Source of the DNA: Tetranychus cinnabarinus
Lineage: Eukaryota > Arthropoda > Arachnida > Trombidiformes > Tetranychidae
Direction of reading: 5' to 3'
DNA: 64,000 bases
Assembly: GCA_022266195.1 (NCBI GenBank)
Contig: WHVY01000004.1
Location: forward strand, 4,419,501-4,483,500
Part shown: in pieces, positions 14,077-28,385 of the stretch
How the letters are laid out: each line of letters begins with the position of its first letter
How positions within the stretch are numbered: position 1 is the first letter of the stretch
Notes under the pieces: generated by a model
Database searches by the model: none
What the model saw: the letters and a program-made list of their open reading frames with translations, nothing else
Told to the model about the DNA's origin: nothing
Translations under genes and position numbers: made by a program

Positions 14077-14103
14077 GATGATGATGATGATGATGATGAT
14101 AAT
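14077..14103 (+). repeat. (GAT)n microsatellite
   Basis: About eight to nine consecutive GAT units. Confidence 0.85.
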
Positions 14104-15156
14104 GAAAGGTAAAAATGATTTTAGTCTGAAAGAAGCGTCTCTATCTTAATTATGATTAGGCCAACAGTTTGTCGATTGAATTATTCATCAATAGGAAAGG
14201 CGAGATGATGAAAATGATGGTCATGATGAGAATGATGAGAAGAGAGAAAAATGTCTTCCCTTTTCTAAGGAAAAGTTATTTCTCTTTTCTCTCTTTCTTC
14301 TTATCATCTTGTTTGTGTAAGAAGCTCTTTTCATTTCTCTCTTTCGCCATCTTCCAAGGTCAACCCGAAAGCCTGAAATGTGCCTAATAAAGAAAGAGAA
14401 GAAAGAAAGAAACTGACCTTGACTCTCTCTCATCCAATCTTCATTTCATCTTCTGGTTGAAAATAAAAACCAGCTAAGCCCTTTGCTTTCTCAGCGTCAA
14501 CGATTTCAATGATTAACCTTGATTTAAGTCATTTATTTTTTGCTCTTCTTCACTTTTTCCCTTTTCATCATCATGAACATGGTTAACATGATCATCATTC
14601 CCTCATTATCTTCATCTTTTCTAACCAGACTTTTATCTCTCTTCAACTCACTCATTTACTCACACAGCACACAGACAGACGCAACCAGAATAGCTTTTGA
14701 AACTTTTCAACATCACACACAAATTTACCTTTTCAAACAAATTACCAGCGATTCATGATGTGTAATAACCATTGAAATATGCAAATGAAAGTGCCAACAA
14801 AAGATAAAGAATGATTAAAACAATTAAATAAGACACTAAATGAAGCAAACCCAGCGAACGCCCTTCTGGTTAACATTTTTTTGGGTTGAAACAAAACGCC
14901 TTTGTTTGGCCAATGAAACACACTGGCAAAGAGTTGAGCTTTCAAACAATTAACATTCATTCATTCAAAGTGATACATTCAAGGGCATTTCAAAGTAAAA
15001 ATAAGATGAAAAATATTGAAATGAAAATGAACAAAACAAGATTATTTCCAAATGATTATTGATGATGATCAACATGAACAAGTGTCTTTCCAATAAGATA
15101 ATCATGGACAACAACCTTCATCTTGTTATCATCATCATTTCTGATCGTTCAATTTA

Positions 15157-15196
<40 letters not shown>
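15157..15196 (+). repeat. (CT)n microsatellite
   Basis: About 40 bp of nearly pure CT, the longest dinucleotide run in the window. Confidence 0.9.
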
Positions 15197-15199
<3 letters not shown>

Positions 15200-18100
15200 A
15201 GACAAGAAGAGAAAAGTGTTTTCCATTCAAGTGTTGTCACTCTCGCTCTCTCTTTCATCTTGAACACTTTGATACTCTCTGATTATCATTTATCTCATTC
15301 ATCAACCTAAACCATCGTTTAGCAGCATTTCAAGCTGTAAAACAAAACCTGATTAACCAGGGAAACCAAGGTAACCATTAGTCAAACTGGCCTTGAACTG
15401 TTTTTTGTAGGTTATCATCAATCAATTGATAGGTTTTTTACATTGTTTTCATTTTTCATCATCATTCTCTTCACTCTTATCATCAAACCTGATGTAATGT
15501 GAATATTGAAACAAGTAAAAAAAGCAATGTAAACGTCTGTCTATTGATTTAACCGGATTCAAGTGAAATAATGAAACATTGAACACACATGAAAAAATCA
15601 GGTTCAAGAAACGGTTCAAGAACGGAAATCTGTATCTTCCTTTACAATTAATTTTGTCGCTTCTCCAAACCCATTTGTTTTACATTGTTAATAAATACAT
15701 TGAATATAAATTAACCGAGAGTAATGATTGTGTCTTCTCATGCTTCTCCAATGGGTTATACTGAACAAATTGCAATATCAATTGTTTCATCTTTGGAAGG
15801 TTATTTTACCATTGTAATGGCAATAAATGATTACCGAGTTTACTGGTTAGTGCTTGTAACTTGTTGGTAACAACTTGATTCCCAATAATAATATTATGAA
15901 GAGAGAGGGAAAAAAAGGAGAACCAGAAACACCAAAAGCAACAGCAGGAGTTTTTGAAAAGTAAAATAAAAAAAACTCTTTTTTTTCTTCACTTTACAGC
16001 CAACACATTGAATGTAAATGCACAAACAACAACCCAAACAGCAAATTATTTCAAGTTATTTCTTTCTTCGCCATCAACATCAGCTTTTTGCTTCTTCTTC
16101 TTCTTCTCGCATGCTTTTTGCTTCTTTGCTGGAAATGCATTTTCAGCCTTTCAAGCCCAACAGTCCAAGGTCAATCCTTTTGTTCTATTCTTTCAATTTT
16201 CTTCTTTCTTCAGCTTCTCCAACCATCTGACGATATTTACCTGTAACACACTCACACACACTTACAACATTTACTCATCTATTGTTGTCGACACTCCCAC
16301 AGGTTTACCAAGACCAAATGAGAAAAGGGTTAGATGGATGGCATAAGATTTCATTTCAAGAATTTTTCATTTTCCATCGTCAATTTCAATTCTGGTTTGC
16401 TTGTTGACTGGGTTTGCACTTGAAATGATGAATGGTCCAATGGAAATCAGTTTAACCAGTTTTCTAGTTTTCTTTTTCTGGTTTAACCTTATTCTGAGTG
16501 TGTTTTTTGTTTTTCTGGGTTTTGGGTATAAAAAGAGTGGAAAAAGTATTCCAATAAAGATGAGAAGAAGAGAAAAACAGAAGAAAAAGAAATTATCTAG
16601 GAATGAATGACCTGATTTCCAGAGGAATGAGATTCTAAAGGTTACTATGGTGATTCCTCATTGAGTTCAGCTGAAAACTCCATGAACTGTGAATGAAACT
16701 GTAAATACTGATCAAACAACAGTTTCATCTCTTGGTTAATCAGTTGCCCAATATTGATTAATCAGTAAATGGCAAAAGAATGGGTTAAAGGGGAGAAGGA
16801 AAAAAACACCTTTAGCTGTGTTTCAACAGCGAAAAATGTGCTTCTTCTGTTTACTCAAAGCGCAATTTAATCCAATTTGAATGTTAATCAATTTGACCTA
16901 TTGATTAAGATTACGATTGATTGAGAAAAAAAACTCTACTTTTGCTGTTATTTTCCAATCACAATTCACTTTGCTTCTGTTGTTCAATTAAATAGGCTAA
17001 GAGACAGTCTGGGTTAAGGTCACAGAACTTTGCGCCTGTGTGCTTATCATGAGTCTCTTTTTCAGCCTTTATCGTTTCTATCCTATTCATCTCTCAACTT
17101 TCATATCCAACAATAAACCTACAGAGAGAGAGAGTGAGAGAGAGAATCAGCAAGGATAAGGTGAGACTTTATCTCGACTCTTACCATGATAAGAATAACG
17201 ATGATGCCCTAGATTCAACAGAACAGACGTGAAGAACTAAATTTGGTTCATAAAGTGAAGGCCTTTTTTTGTCTTCCTTTCATTCTCTCTCTCACCACCC
17301 AAAACTCCCACCAACATCAATGGAAGAAAAAGTTAACTCTTTCTCTCTTTGGTATTTCAGTCTAATTTACCTTGATAAGTTCAACTTTTCATCTTGTAGG
17401 TCATTTAAATGATGATCATCATCCTTGCATCAATCATCCTCTTTTCATCATCTCATTCATCTGATAACCTTGTTTCCATTTTTATTACAATAGAGTTGTA
17501 ATCAGTGTAAGTTAAACATTGTTACAAATGAAAAATGAAAATGAAACATTTACTTTTCCCTATCAAAGATAGTAACTCATTTGATTATCCAACACCATTG
17601 AGCACAAACGATTAGATTAAAATGAATTTCAATTTAGCAAAAAATTATCAAATTTTCTGTCAACTTTCATTTTCCCACTAATCATGAGCAACGTTTAAAG
17701 CAACATATTGAGCCTCTGTTGGACCTTTTACATTTCAATTGACCTCTTTGCTCCAATTTCCCAAGTCTTACCAGTAACGATTGAAGGGACAAAGACTCTA
17801 AACTGTGTCGCTTTCTCAGTGAAAGTAAAAGTACAACCACTGGTCACTTCCGTTGGTCTCTTTTAGCATGGATCGGAAAATGGGCCAAACAAGTTAACAC
17901 AGTTGATTGAAGTAAAGCGTGAGTTTAAAACGGTAAAGATTGATGAAAAAATATTGAATGGCAAAGTGAATGGCATTGACCTTCACAGAGGAAGATGATG
18001 ATAGGGAAGAAGAAAGAAAGGCCAAATGAAAGAGCAAATTTTAAGGTCAAAGGTTTTGTTGATCACATTTCTTTCATTTGCTTCTTCCTTCTTTTTCTCA

Positions 18101-20049
18101 AAGAATAAGAGCGAGAACAAGAAGAAACTTGTCTTCATCTTTTGTTAGGTTAACAGTTAACTTCAAGTCTAATCATTATTGCCCTTCTTTCCTCTTCTCA
18201 TCTTAATCTTCCTCATCATCATTTACTTTCTTTTTTTCTCTTCTCTTCTTTCCTTTCTCTTCACAACCAGATTGAACTATTTTTGGGTAAACTGAAGCTT
18301 CTCAAGGGAAGACAATAAACATCCGTATTTAAAAAAACATATACATTTAAAGCTGGCTTAGAATTGAATTTTAATAAAAAGAAACCTTTTTCTTGGTCTT
18401 CTCATTGACCCAATCATTTTTGAATAATTGTAAATGTCAATCAGTTTAATCAAATACCTTTTATCCATTGTAGCAACAGTGACAAAAGTTCATTAAATGT
18501 GTTCACTTGCCAATCCACTCGATAACATTCACTTTTTTGCTTGTATCTTGATTTTCATGATGAAATTTGCTCGAAACAATTTGCTAATTGTTTATTGCAT
18601 CATTTGCTCTTGATCAACAATCAATATTACAATGAAAATTGGTTTCTATTGAAAACTCAATTTTCCAGTTTTTTGCTTTCTTTCAGCTTCAATTGTCATC
18701 TTATGCTTAATCTTGCTCGGCTTTTGGCAACATTTAACATTTATTTTTGTTCCGTTATTGGTTTATTAACAAAGTTAATGAAAGTTAATGGACAAAGTTG
18801 TTGACAAAAAAATGGTAAAAGAATCGCGAAAACGAGTCTTTATTTGATTATCTGATTTCCTTCTTGAACCAGAATGCAAACACTGGAAACTCATGATTTA
18901 GTTTTTTTAATCTTTTACATTTTCCTTTTCATCTTCACCTTAAATTCATCTTGTTCATCATTTGTACTGAACATGGCTTTCAATTTGAAAATAAAGATCA
19001 ACTGAAACTAGGTTATCATGTCACCAGCAAAGGAGAAAGAGAGAGAAAATGAACCTTAACTTTCTTCTTTTAGTTCAAGTTGAGGTGAATTTGATGGCTC
19101 AGGCAGCGACATCATGTACTTATCATTGGCATCACAGTTCATAAATTGTCTAATTATGGGAATTAATTTACTCAAAGTTGATTTACTGATAGATTCAATA
19201 GATAAATTGATTTCACACCTTTAACTGCTGACAATGATTTGCTATTAACAGTTGAACAAAAGCCATTTAACATCTCATAAACCTTGACCTAAACTGCTTT
19301 CACTTCACACTCAATGAGCTTTTGTTTTTGATTCTGAAATTAATTTTCAAACGTTTTTACTGTTCAAAGAGTTCAACAGTTGATGCAACGAAATTACCTT
19401 AAAAAATAACTTTACTCTTTTCATGGTAAATCCACTGATTTGGGTTCATCTAGTTAACGTTGATAGATTTGACTTGATCTATCAATTTTATCCTTTAGAT
19501 AATCAGAGGTTTGACTTGGATTTGTTTGGTGAATAACTTCGGATTGAATTTGGTATAAAATATTGATTTTCAATTTAATTTTGATTATACCAATAGAATT
19601 GATCACAATTAAAGTCATCGTCATACTTTCGCCAATTATATTGCCATTAATTTGATCCTTTGCATAGTTGGAAAGTCAATGTTTAATTTTTTCTGTTTTT
19701 TTTCTTCTGCAAGCGCAACGTTGAAAGTAGACTTCATTTAAACGGGTTTGTAACAAAATTGAATAGCACTTGTTGAAACATTTTAAAGTTCAGTTCTTTA
19801 TATAAAGATACATGCATTTCAAGTGGTATTATTCAGGAAAAATTTTTGCTTTTGTTCATCTCTTGGATAAAAATATAAATATATGTGTATAATATAAATA
19901 GTGACTCTTTCCCTAAATAATTTTGGTTTATGATTTTGTCTCAAACCAAGTGTAGAAATAATAAATAGATTTGATTTCTTTCTTTTCATTATAGTTTCAT
20001 TTTTAAGGCTCTTTCTTTAACCATTTAAATCGACTTTAAATTCAACTTT

Positions 20050-23000
20050 TCATGTAAACAAAGAGTAGTAAAATTCAGATTGGTCCATATTAGCTTGCAA
20101 TTTTTTGGCCATTTCTTGGATTTTTAATCTTCTCTTGACATGCGGAGGTTGAAAGCTGTAAAAATATAAAAAAACAATCAAATCATTAGCATATATGCCA
20201 TTGAAAATTGTTAAACAAATTCAAGTTCAGTAAATTTATACCTTTCTGCATCCAATCGTCGACGCCGACATAAATTAAGGCAAGTTAATCGGACAAATAT
20301 GCTAAGTACACGTTGACTCACAACCATTCCGTCTAGAAGAGGAAGAGCAGTTGGTGGCCTAAACAGAAATAATCAAAACTCATTAGTAGAAATTATTATT
20401 TCATAAAAATTAATAATCATACCTTGATAGTGAAGTGACAATCTTTACAGTGAAAAGACCGTTTTTTAAAGGATGCACAAGAATAGCAATGTAATCCTTT
20501 TTAGACAATGGATTTGTTTCAACTCCAGTATTGGTGACTGTTAATAAAGTTGCTGTAAAGAAATGAAAAATTCATTAAATTCAATGGATTCTTTTCATGT
20601 GTTACAAATTTTTTACTTACAACTAGGAATTGTAGCTTCATCGTCAATACTTTCTAACCAGATAATCAATATTTTTGTATCACAACCAACATTACCAATA
20701 AAAGAGAGATGCTTATTTTTCTTCCTCCAGCTGTTTCGAGTTGACTCAGCTTCAGATAGATTACGGGAAAAATTTGATGTATTTGTCCCGTCATCACTTA
20801 AACTTGATAGAGATCTTAAATCTACTGTTTCAGAGCCTTCTGTACTTTTTGCACGTCCTTTAACTTCTGAATCGATTGAGATTGAATCATCTTCTGGAAG
20901 TCGTCCAGAAGGAACAATAAAGGCAATTTCATTGCAAACATCAGCCCAATATAAAACCATTTTGTTACCATCGTAGGCACTTCCACCATGGTCATCATAA
21001 GATTCTCTATCATCAGATAAACTATCATCATCGCGAGCTTTCCAAGAGGTATAAACATTACCTGTCCAACCATGATGTTGATTAACTTTGATTGAACAGC
21101 CAAGACCATTTAGAAAGTCAATAAATGATGAGCTTACATAGTGTTTAGACGATACACTGTTAAGTATTTCTTGTGGATGAACTCGACCTTTACGGACGTA
21201 AAAGATAAAAGCAGTGTCAGAAGTTCGGGTTGAGATCATGTCTAGTGTTTTGATATTGTTAAAAAGTTCACTATTTTTCTTATCCAAGCTGATAAGTGAT
21301 GGGACTCTTGAGGTGAAATCGCAAGATTTTTGACCAGATCCAAGTGAAATGAATCCTAAGTGGGATAAAATTAATCGACTGCATTCAAGTTCATCTTTTG
21401 GTTTAGGCTGACTGAGATCGGAAGAGAAGATTAATGGAAGACAACGTTTCTCCAATTCTTTTTCACTTAAAGCTTGCTTCTCAATGATTTTACTCATCTT
21501 TTCATGATCACCTTTAAGCGTTTGATTTGACTTGATAAGATTACTTAAACTTGGAATAACCATGTCCAATTTGGTTAAGGGAATTTTTTCTAGTGATTCG
21601 GGTATAAATCGTGGGAAAACTGTTCGACGAGTTGAAGGAGTTGAATGTGGAGGAGGTCGTGGTATTGACTCGAAAGATGACCTATCAGTGCTACGTTGAA
21701 GCGATAATACTTGAAATTTCATGGACCAACAATATTTTCCAAATGGAGATCGTATAATACAGATGCTTCTTTGTGCAGGAGGATGATTAACAAAAGCCAA
21801 TAAAATTGAATTATCTGCTATAAAATATTTAAAATATTTAGACCAACTATCAACAGCATTGATATCAACATCAACTCCTAAACCTCTAAGGATTGAAGCC
21901 TCGTCAAGAAGACAACAACCGGTAACTGTTTCAGGTGGACAAGGAGCTGGTGGACAATTACCAAAATGATTCATTAAACAAGTTAAAAGTGATTCAGCTG
22001 CTTCACGAACTCTCATAGAGGCAGGTTTCAGCTCTTTGTTTGTTTTAAGTACTAGTCCATTGGAAGAGCGAGATTTAGATCCAGAAATTCCCAATTCAAT
22101 AACTTCCATCAAGGTGTCTATACATTCCCTGTCATTGAGAACACAAGAATGTTCATGAAACCAAACATTAAGACAACAATAAGCTGCCACAATAGTTGAA
22201 TGCATGTCTTTTGAATGATGAGGAGGAGGTCGGGAACATTGATAGACTATAAAATCACAGATCCATTTAGTAATTAATTTGCATTCGTCAATTATCGAGG
22301 GTAATCCTGATTCAGTTTCATCAACTTCCGTGAATTTGATTCGTGCAAGAACAACGAGAGTCTCCAATGCTGCCAAAGATACTTGAGTGTCATTTTTCCA
22401 ATTATTAGACAACAATTGACAAACCAAATTCAATGATCGTGAATAAATTTCTCTTGCTGTGTCTAGAAAATGAGATAAAAAAACTGAATTAATTTTAAAT
22501 GCATGGTATCGAAACAAGATAATTAAGGAAATTGCAGGGGAAATTTTCCAAGCATTAATGCTTTTTAACATCATGCTTTGTCAGTAAAAGTTCATGCGAA
22601 TCGACAATCATTATTAATTATTCACATCTAGAGCATTTATCTGCATCTTAGGGAAGGTTAAATTTGGTTTAAATCTAAATGTTCATGTATGCTTTAAAGA
22701 TGAGCAAATGGTTAAGAAAACAGTTGATTTAATGCGGATAAGCAGTTGAAGGGTTGATTTAATTTTAAGACAAATATAACAAATACCAGGTATTCCACCC
22801 TTTCCTAAAAAGGCATCGGATAGATTGGCAAACCTGGCTCGACGATGAGCTGAGTTGTCATAACTAAACTGAGAATGGACAACCTTGTCCCTTACTGAAT
22901 AATTATCCGAGCTTTTATTTGATGAGTTATCTAAAAATTTTTGGAGAAGAGATTACATGATTTTTTCCAATGGTTCAACAAAACTTGTGATTTTTAAATT

Positions 23001-25849
23001 GAATAAAACAATAAAAAGTGAATAATAACTGATCAGACATACTTGACCCTTTGTTTGCTTCTTTATCCTTTATAAATGAATCTTGAACACAGACAAGAAG
23101 ACCTCCTGAAAATGATAAAAAAGATTAAAATTGTGATTTTTTCAATTAGGTGAGGTTAAAATTTACCTAATAACATTTGAACGTTAAGAGAATCGTGCTC
23201 AGTTTTCAAAGCATTGATCATAAAATTGATAAATCTGGGCCTCAAAGAGCGGAATGTTATTGGCGATGAATCTGTGAGAGAGTCTGAAAAAAATGAGAAA
23301 TTATCAGAAATTATTTTGAATGATTTATTAGGATATTTGGGAAATCAAAATCATATTCAATTATACCTTTAATTGGTAACTCGTTGAAATGAAGCGGGTA
23401 TGAGATCATGGACAACAATAGATTGATACATGCTCGTCGAAGATCAGTTATTGACGATGAACTTCTGTAATTAAAACGAAAAAGAAAGTATTAAGTATCA
23501 TGTTTAAAGTAATTTAATTCAATAAGAAAATATTCTTATTCTTGATTTTGTTTATGAGTAAAAATAAATAATTTACTTGAGTTCAGAATCGGAGTCATTT
23601 ATAACAGTCTCCATAGCACGAAGAAAGTCCGGTATAAGTATATTGATACCATTTAAATTTATCTGAAACAGTCGAGTTCCATTTAACAGAATACTTGACA
23701 AAACTTGACCTCGAGTATTCTAAAAGCAACACCAAGAAATAATTTTGAGAAATTAATAATCCAATTTTTGTTAATAAATGTGTCGTTAAAATACCTCTTT
23801 AACAGATAGTCCATACTGCAAAGCTAAATAAAAACGAGCCAGGTATAAAGGACGAATATCTTCATCAGTTTTTTTGGAAGAGAATAGTCGACAAAGAGCT
23901 CCAATTGCTTCTGATTGTCCAGCTTCAAAATTTTCAGGAGATAAAGATGATGACAATTCAAGGCTGATTCTATCTGATCCAGCTCCAATGGAACCTTTTC
24001 TAGATGCAAAGTTATCACCTCCAGTTGTTGTTGATGTTGAACCTTCTGAATGTTCAGAGCCTTCACTAGAAGGCTCATTTTGAACATACTTGGTACCAAT
24101 CATGCATGCATTAAATAACCAATTTCCCAAAGCGTTTAGAACAGAATTGATCTTAGGCTTTGTTTGATTGAAAGTTAAATTACGAAGATATCGTGTTTGT
24201 GAGGAAGTTGTAGGTGGACTTGGTGTTGGTACACTTGATGTTGTTGGAAAACTTGAGCTAGTCTGAATTTGTTGAGCTGCTTGTTGATGTTGTTGTTGTT
24301 GCTGCTGCTGTTGATGGTGCTGTTGCGACGGTTTAGATGCATGAGATAATCCTGACAGTAAGCCTCCTTTTCTGCTGCCTTTGGTAGTGGTCGATGAACC
24401 TGATTTAACACTGGACTGTTTACGAGGTGGAGGTACTATTCCAAAGCTTGATGCTGAACTGGAAATGGTTGCACCAGATTTGGTTGATTCATTATCATTT
24501 AAGTCAATATCAAAAGAAACAGGTAAGCCGAGAAAAGAGTCGACCAACATAGCTACTCCTTTCATAGCTCGATAAAATATTTGAGGGAGATCATTTAAAC
24601 AAGGATGTTGTCGAGGGTCAACAACACTATCAGCAATATAATGGTGAAATTTGCAAGTTTTAGAAATGATTGCCGGTGAATGAAGGTCAACTGGATTACC
24701 AATTGTGTGGAGAAATTTGTACCATGCTTCAGAGACAATCTCTTTAGGCATTTTGTTAATTGATTGGATGCAATAAGTGGCAATGAGAGGTGATCCAAAG
24801 TCAGCTGATGAGGATGGTGATAATGATGGTGAAGTTGCTGAGTCATAAGTTAATTGTAATAATCTTTGGGTAAAAATGAAACAAACTCGACTCCATTGGT
24901 CAATCAAGGCAGGTTGGTGTCTCCAAGAACAGCAAAGATGGTGGAATGTTTTCCAATAAGATGGATTTGGGAAAAACTTATAGCATGCAATTATCCAGAT
25001 CTCGAAAAGAACACTTATTACTCTCTCACACAGCTTTGTTCGTCCAATATCTTGTTTCTCTGTTGGTGGAGCTGAAAAAAAACGGAAAAGTGACTTATTA
25101 GTTTGATTTTACTCTACATTTAGATTCACTTATTTACCTAAAAGTGAATTATTTATGGAGAGAAGAAAAAGAAGAAGTAAATCCCAAGTTTCTTCGTCCA
25201 TGATATTATTTTCATCCTGTGTAATACAGCCAATTGTCCTGAGAACACGGTGACACAGAAGAGCTTGCCGAGAAATAATATCATTTGAATTTAAGTCAGC
25301 TGATGCATTTTGATGGCTTGGATTTGTACTACCATTGGTATTTGTCCTCGGTATGAAAACATTATAAAGATGTTGAATAATTCGTCGATAATAGTGGTTA
25401 GGGTCATTCATGATGGGTGAAGGGATTATTTTGATTGCTGATTCATGGGGAATTAAAGCATACATCCATTCACAATAGATATGAACACAATCTCTGATTG
25501 CTTCATGTTGCTCGGTAGTATTTATTGGCAAAGAAAGACCAAAACAAATAACTTCCATAACCCATTGAACATCTCTATCTGTTTTAAGATAGTTGATTGT
25601 CTCAATATCTGATGAAGGTGGATCACTTATTGAATGCTGACCAGCAGTACCAATAGAGCTTGAGCCAGGTAGTCCTCCCGAAACAGGATCACGACTACTT
25701 GAACTTGCTTTGATCACATTGCCAGCTAATGGTTTAACAACTGCATTTACAATATTTTGACCATTAATGTACGGTAATTTATGTAAAACACTCCATCGAT
25801 TTTCCTCGAAAATTGAATTGACGTTGATAATAGGCCACTCATTGCACAT
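20050..25849 (-). CDS. RALGAPB: Ral GTPase-activating protein subunit beta
   Basis: This is the non-catalytic beta subunit of the RalGAP complex. In other animals it pairs with an alpha subunit to switch off Ral GTPases in the cytoplasm and influences TORC1 and exocytosis. Eleven coding exons on the minus strand were placed by splice sites: 25849-25138, 25071-23795, 23719-23577, 23464-23367, 23283-23167, 23105-23043, 22930-22787, 22462-20621, 20552-20423, 20358-20242 and 20155-20050. They give 4,749 nt, or 1,582 residues, close to the family length of about 1,500. The start matches the family N-terminus (MCNEWPII..., then WVMEVICFGLSLP). The middle carries VVDPRQHPCLNDLPQIFYRA and GGLLVCVQDS. 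A Rap/Ran-GAP-like domain follows near residues 1220-1530 (DTAFIFYVRKGRVHPQEIL). The end has the conserved PPHVKRR and FYYSLF. Exon 2 adds a disordered Gln/His/Ser/Thr stretch including a poly-Gln run. The identification is secure; individual exon edges are hand-called. Confidence 0.93.
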
Positions 25850-25867
25850 TTTGCTGTTATTGATGTT

Positions 25868-27263
25868 GCTATTTACAAAGAGAAAAGTAAGAAATAAGAA
25901 AAGTGATTAATAACAGGTGAGATTTAAAAAATAGCTCACGTTCAGAGCATGACTTTGAATTCAATATCATCAATCATAATTGTAGTGTATAATAAGAAAA
26001 TAAATATCTAATTAATCAGCCATCGACGACAGTGGACAAATTTTATCCATTAAAAGTTGAAAATATTGTGCTATTACCAATTGAATGGCTAAACTCACAC
26101 ATTCAGAATATATGAAAACAATTAAGCACAAGAATATGATCAATACAAAATTGTGTAGATAATGCGATTTCATCTATTGTATCTCATTGGACAATCTCTA
26201 CACATTCAGGATTGATAAACAAATTATCTGGAGCAAATTGAATGTAACAATGAAATATTTGCATGAATATAATGTTAACAAGGAAATTTAATTTCCTTGT
26301 AGGAAAATCGATTCATTAAAAGTTGGTTTGATCAGCAAGCATTTCAATAAACCATGCTCTAGAAAACTTTAACCATTTAAAAAAGTTTCATTCTTACTTT
26401 TGCTCGTTTAAAAGCAAATGAATGTTGAATGCTCAGCGAATTAGAATAACATTTTAACTTGAAATATTCACATCTATCTGCTGTGACAAACCCGGTTTCT
26501 TGAAAATGAATAAAACTGAAATTCACTTGTCAGAAACATTAGAAACTCGTAAATGATATTTTCCAATAACAATTTATTGGTCATTTCCGATTGAGAAAGT
26601 GGATCATTAATAAATGATTTGTAAGCTTCTCACAATGACAATGAATGAGAATGGTTGAGAATGAAGTCGACATTCTGCCATTTCTAAAACATTGTGAAAT
26701 AATAAACTCATTCTGTTTCCATTTACAATTAATAAATGGTGGATGTGATGTGGATTTAATGTAATTTAGCCTGATAAGAGTAGGAAATTTTCTACCTGTC
26801 ATATTTAGACAAAATTGCTTTCTCACTTTCTTGACAACGTGTCAGTTATAGAAGTCTATTATTTTCTTTCAGCAACTGAATTAGGGGTTTTGGTGTTCAA
26901 CTCTTGCTCTTCCAAAACTCTAAGACACTTTGAAGCTTTTGAAATTGGGTGATGAAAAGATGTAGAAAATACCGGCTCCATGATCACTTAGCTATTCATC
27001 ATTTGGTAAATACCAATAAGATGTTTAACATTTGTCAATAAAACTTGAGATAAAAAGATTCAATTAAATGTTATCAAATAAAAATCATATGGCAATATGA
27101 GAAAGTAATGAGATCTTCTTGTATGGAATAGACAAGTACTTGTGAGAAAAGTGGTCCAACTAAACGAAGGATAATTCAATAGTTCCTCAAGGGTTAAGCC
27201 AAATGTAATATTACTGTAAAGATGTCACAAATAGATTGTTAAATAAAAATAACATAACTCACC
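25868..27263 (-). other. RALGAPB: 5' UTR intron of RALGAPB and upstream leader
   Basis: A strong minus-strand donor (GTGCAG|GTGAGTTA) has its last exon base at 27263. A matching acceptor (GTAAATAG|CAAC) starts the first coding exon at 25868, leaving 19 nt of leader before the ATG at 25849. The intron would be 25869-27262, about 1.4 kb, with no coding exon seen in it. The transcription start is therefore probably just right of 27263, close to and divergent from the duplicated UBXN1 upstream sequence. Confidence 0.55.
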
Positions 27264-27517
27264 TGCACTGAAGACCATAGATTCATAATAAAAACAATAG
27301 CTGTATCAAGAGTAAGTCAACATTTTCATCATAACGTTGAAGTAATCTTTTCTTTATAACAAATGTAACAGTATAAACAATCAATAACAATAATATAAAT
27401 TTAAGTAATAAGACTATTATTATACACTTGATGTAGTAAAAAATAATCAAAAAATATAATCAATAGAAGGCTTTAATTAAACTAAAATCAAAAATTAAAA
27501 CATTTTGCTTTTTTCAG

Positions 27518-27570
27518 GTTACTCCTCAACTGGTTTTATTGGTTCACAGGTTCACCTTTTCACAGATGGC
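27518..27570 (+). other. Possible non-coding first exon (copy A)
   Basis: A good acceptor (TTTTTTCAG) and a good donor (GATGGC|GTAAGT) bracket 53 nt. The same arrangement is preserved in copy B at 31350-31402. It could be an alternative 5' exon of UBXN1. If spliced to the UBXN1 acceptor before TGCAATTC it would add a short overlapping upstream frame. Confidence 0.25.
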
Positions 27571-28230
27571 GTAAGTTTCTCAGCATTTGATTTAAAATGC
27601 AATTTTTCGGACAATTATTAGCTCTAATTATTAATTAAGATCAATTGAGCTTTGAAAATATCAATTTACGATTAAAAATGTAAAATAGCTCAATTTTTAC
27701 TGAATGGGTTTCAATCTTGAAATCGCTTGCAGTCATGTTGTTGTTGTCACTCTTGTTTGTTTTTGTATTTTTGAAGCTTTAATCTAGTAAAATGTTTTGG
27801 ATTACTCATTATAAGTAGTTGATTTAGATAGAACGTGAATCTGCGAAAAAGTAAAATTAGTGAAAGTTAAGAATTTTTTGGTCCTAATTGAGATTTTTTC
27901 ATCAATCGCTTTACAAAATGGTAATGAATAATTTGTAATTTCAAGCTGAGCGGGGTTTCTTCCTAGTGGCTGTTAATTGAACAAGATTGCGATCATTGAA
28001 ATTGAGCTCATTTTTGAGTAGATATTTTGTGTGAAAAAGACAAGATTGTCAATTTTTGCTTTGAATTTTTGTAATTTAAATATCTTGATCTAAGTGGTTT
28101 AATTATCAAATTGAGGTGAGTTAATTCGTATTCTCTAATGTATATGTATATGTTATTTACCAATTTAAGCCGCTTAGCAACTTTCCTCTTTCTGTTTGAA
28201 ATTTCTGCTGTTTTGGTTTATATTTTTCCA

Positions 28231-28266
28231 TATAAATTGAGTTTCGCATTGGTTTTTATTCAGTTG
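28231..28266 (+). promoter_or_regulatory. TATA and initiator of the truncated UBXN1 copy
   Basis: TATAAA at 28231 is followed 31 bp later by an arthropod-type initiator, TCAGTT, with the likely start at 28262. It is the counterpart of the intact UBXN1 promoter at 33441-33475, and both core motifs are unchanged. Confidence 0.6.
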
Positions 28267-28385
28267 CTTTCTATTGTTCGAAGTGTTAAGGTGTCTCTTT
28301 CAACCACGTGAACTTCTCATTTCATTGTTTCATCTCATTCTAACACTGTTTCTACTGTATTTAATTTTTGATAGTGCAATTCAAA

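Larger units (their letters stand above)
3551..20049. other. Gene-poor region of about 16 kb
   Basis: No homologous coding sequence was recognised on either strand. Open frames up to about 185 codons exist, but they are translations of pyrimidine- or purine-rich tracts, often lack an ATG, and have no domain. The DNA is AT-rich with many CTT, CT, GAT and GA tracts, and many isolated GTAAGT- or YAG-like strings that could be splice sites by chance. It may be intergenic regulatory DNA, or introns and the 5' region of the minus-strand gene at 2950-3550. Confidence 0.55.

Noticed and set aside
15954..16346. 130-codon plus-strand open frame
   Set aside because: Phe/Ser-rich translation of CTT tracts, no ATG at the given start, no family match.
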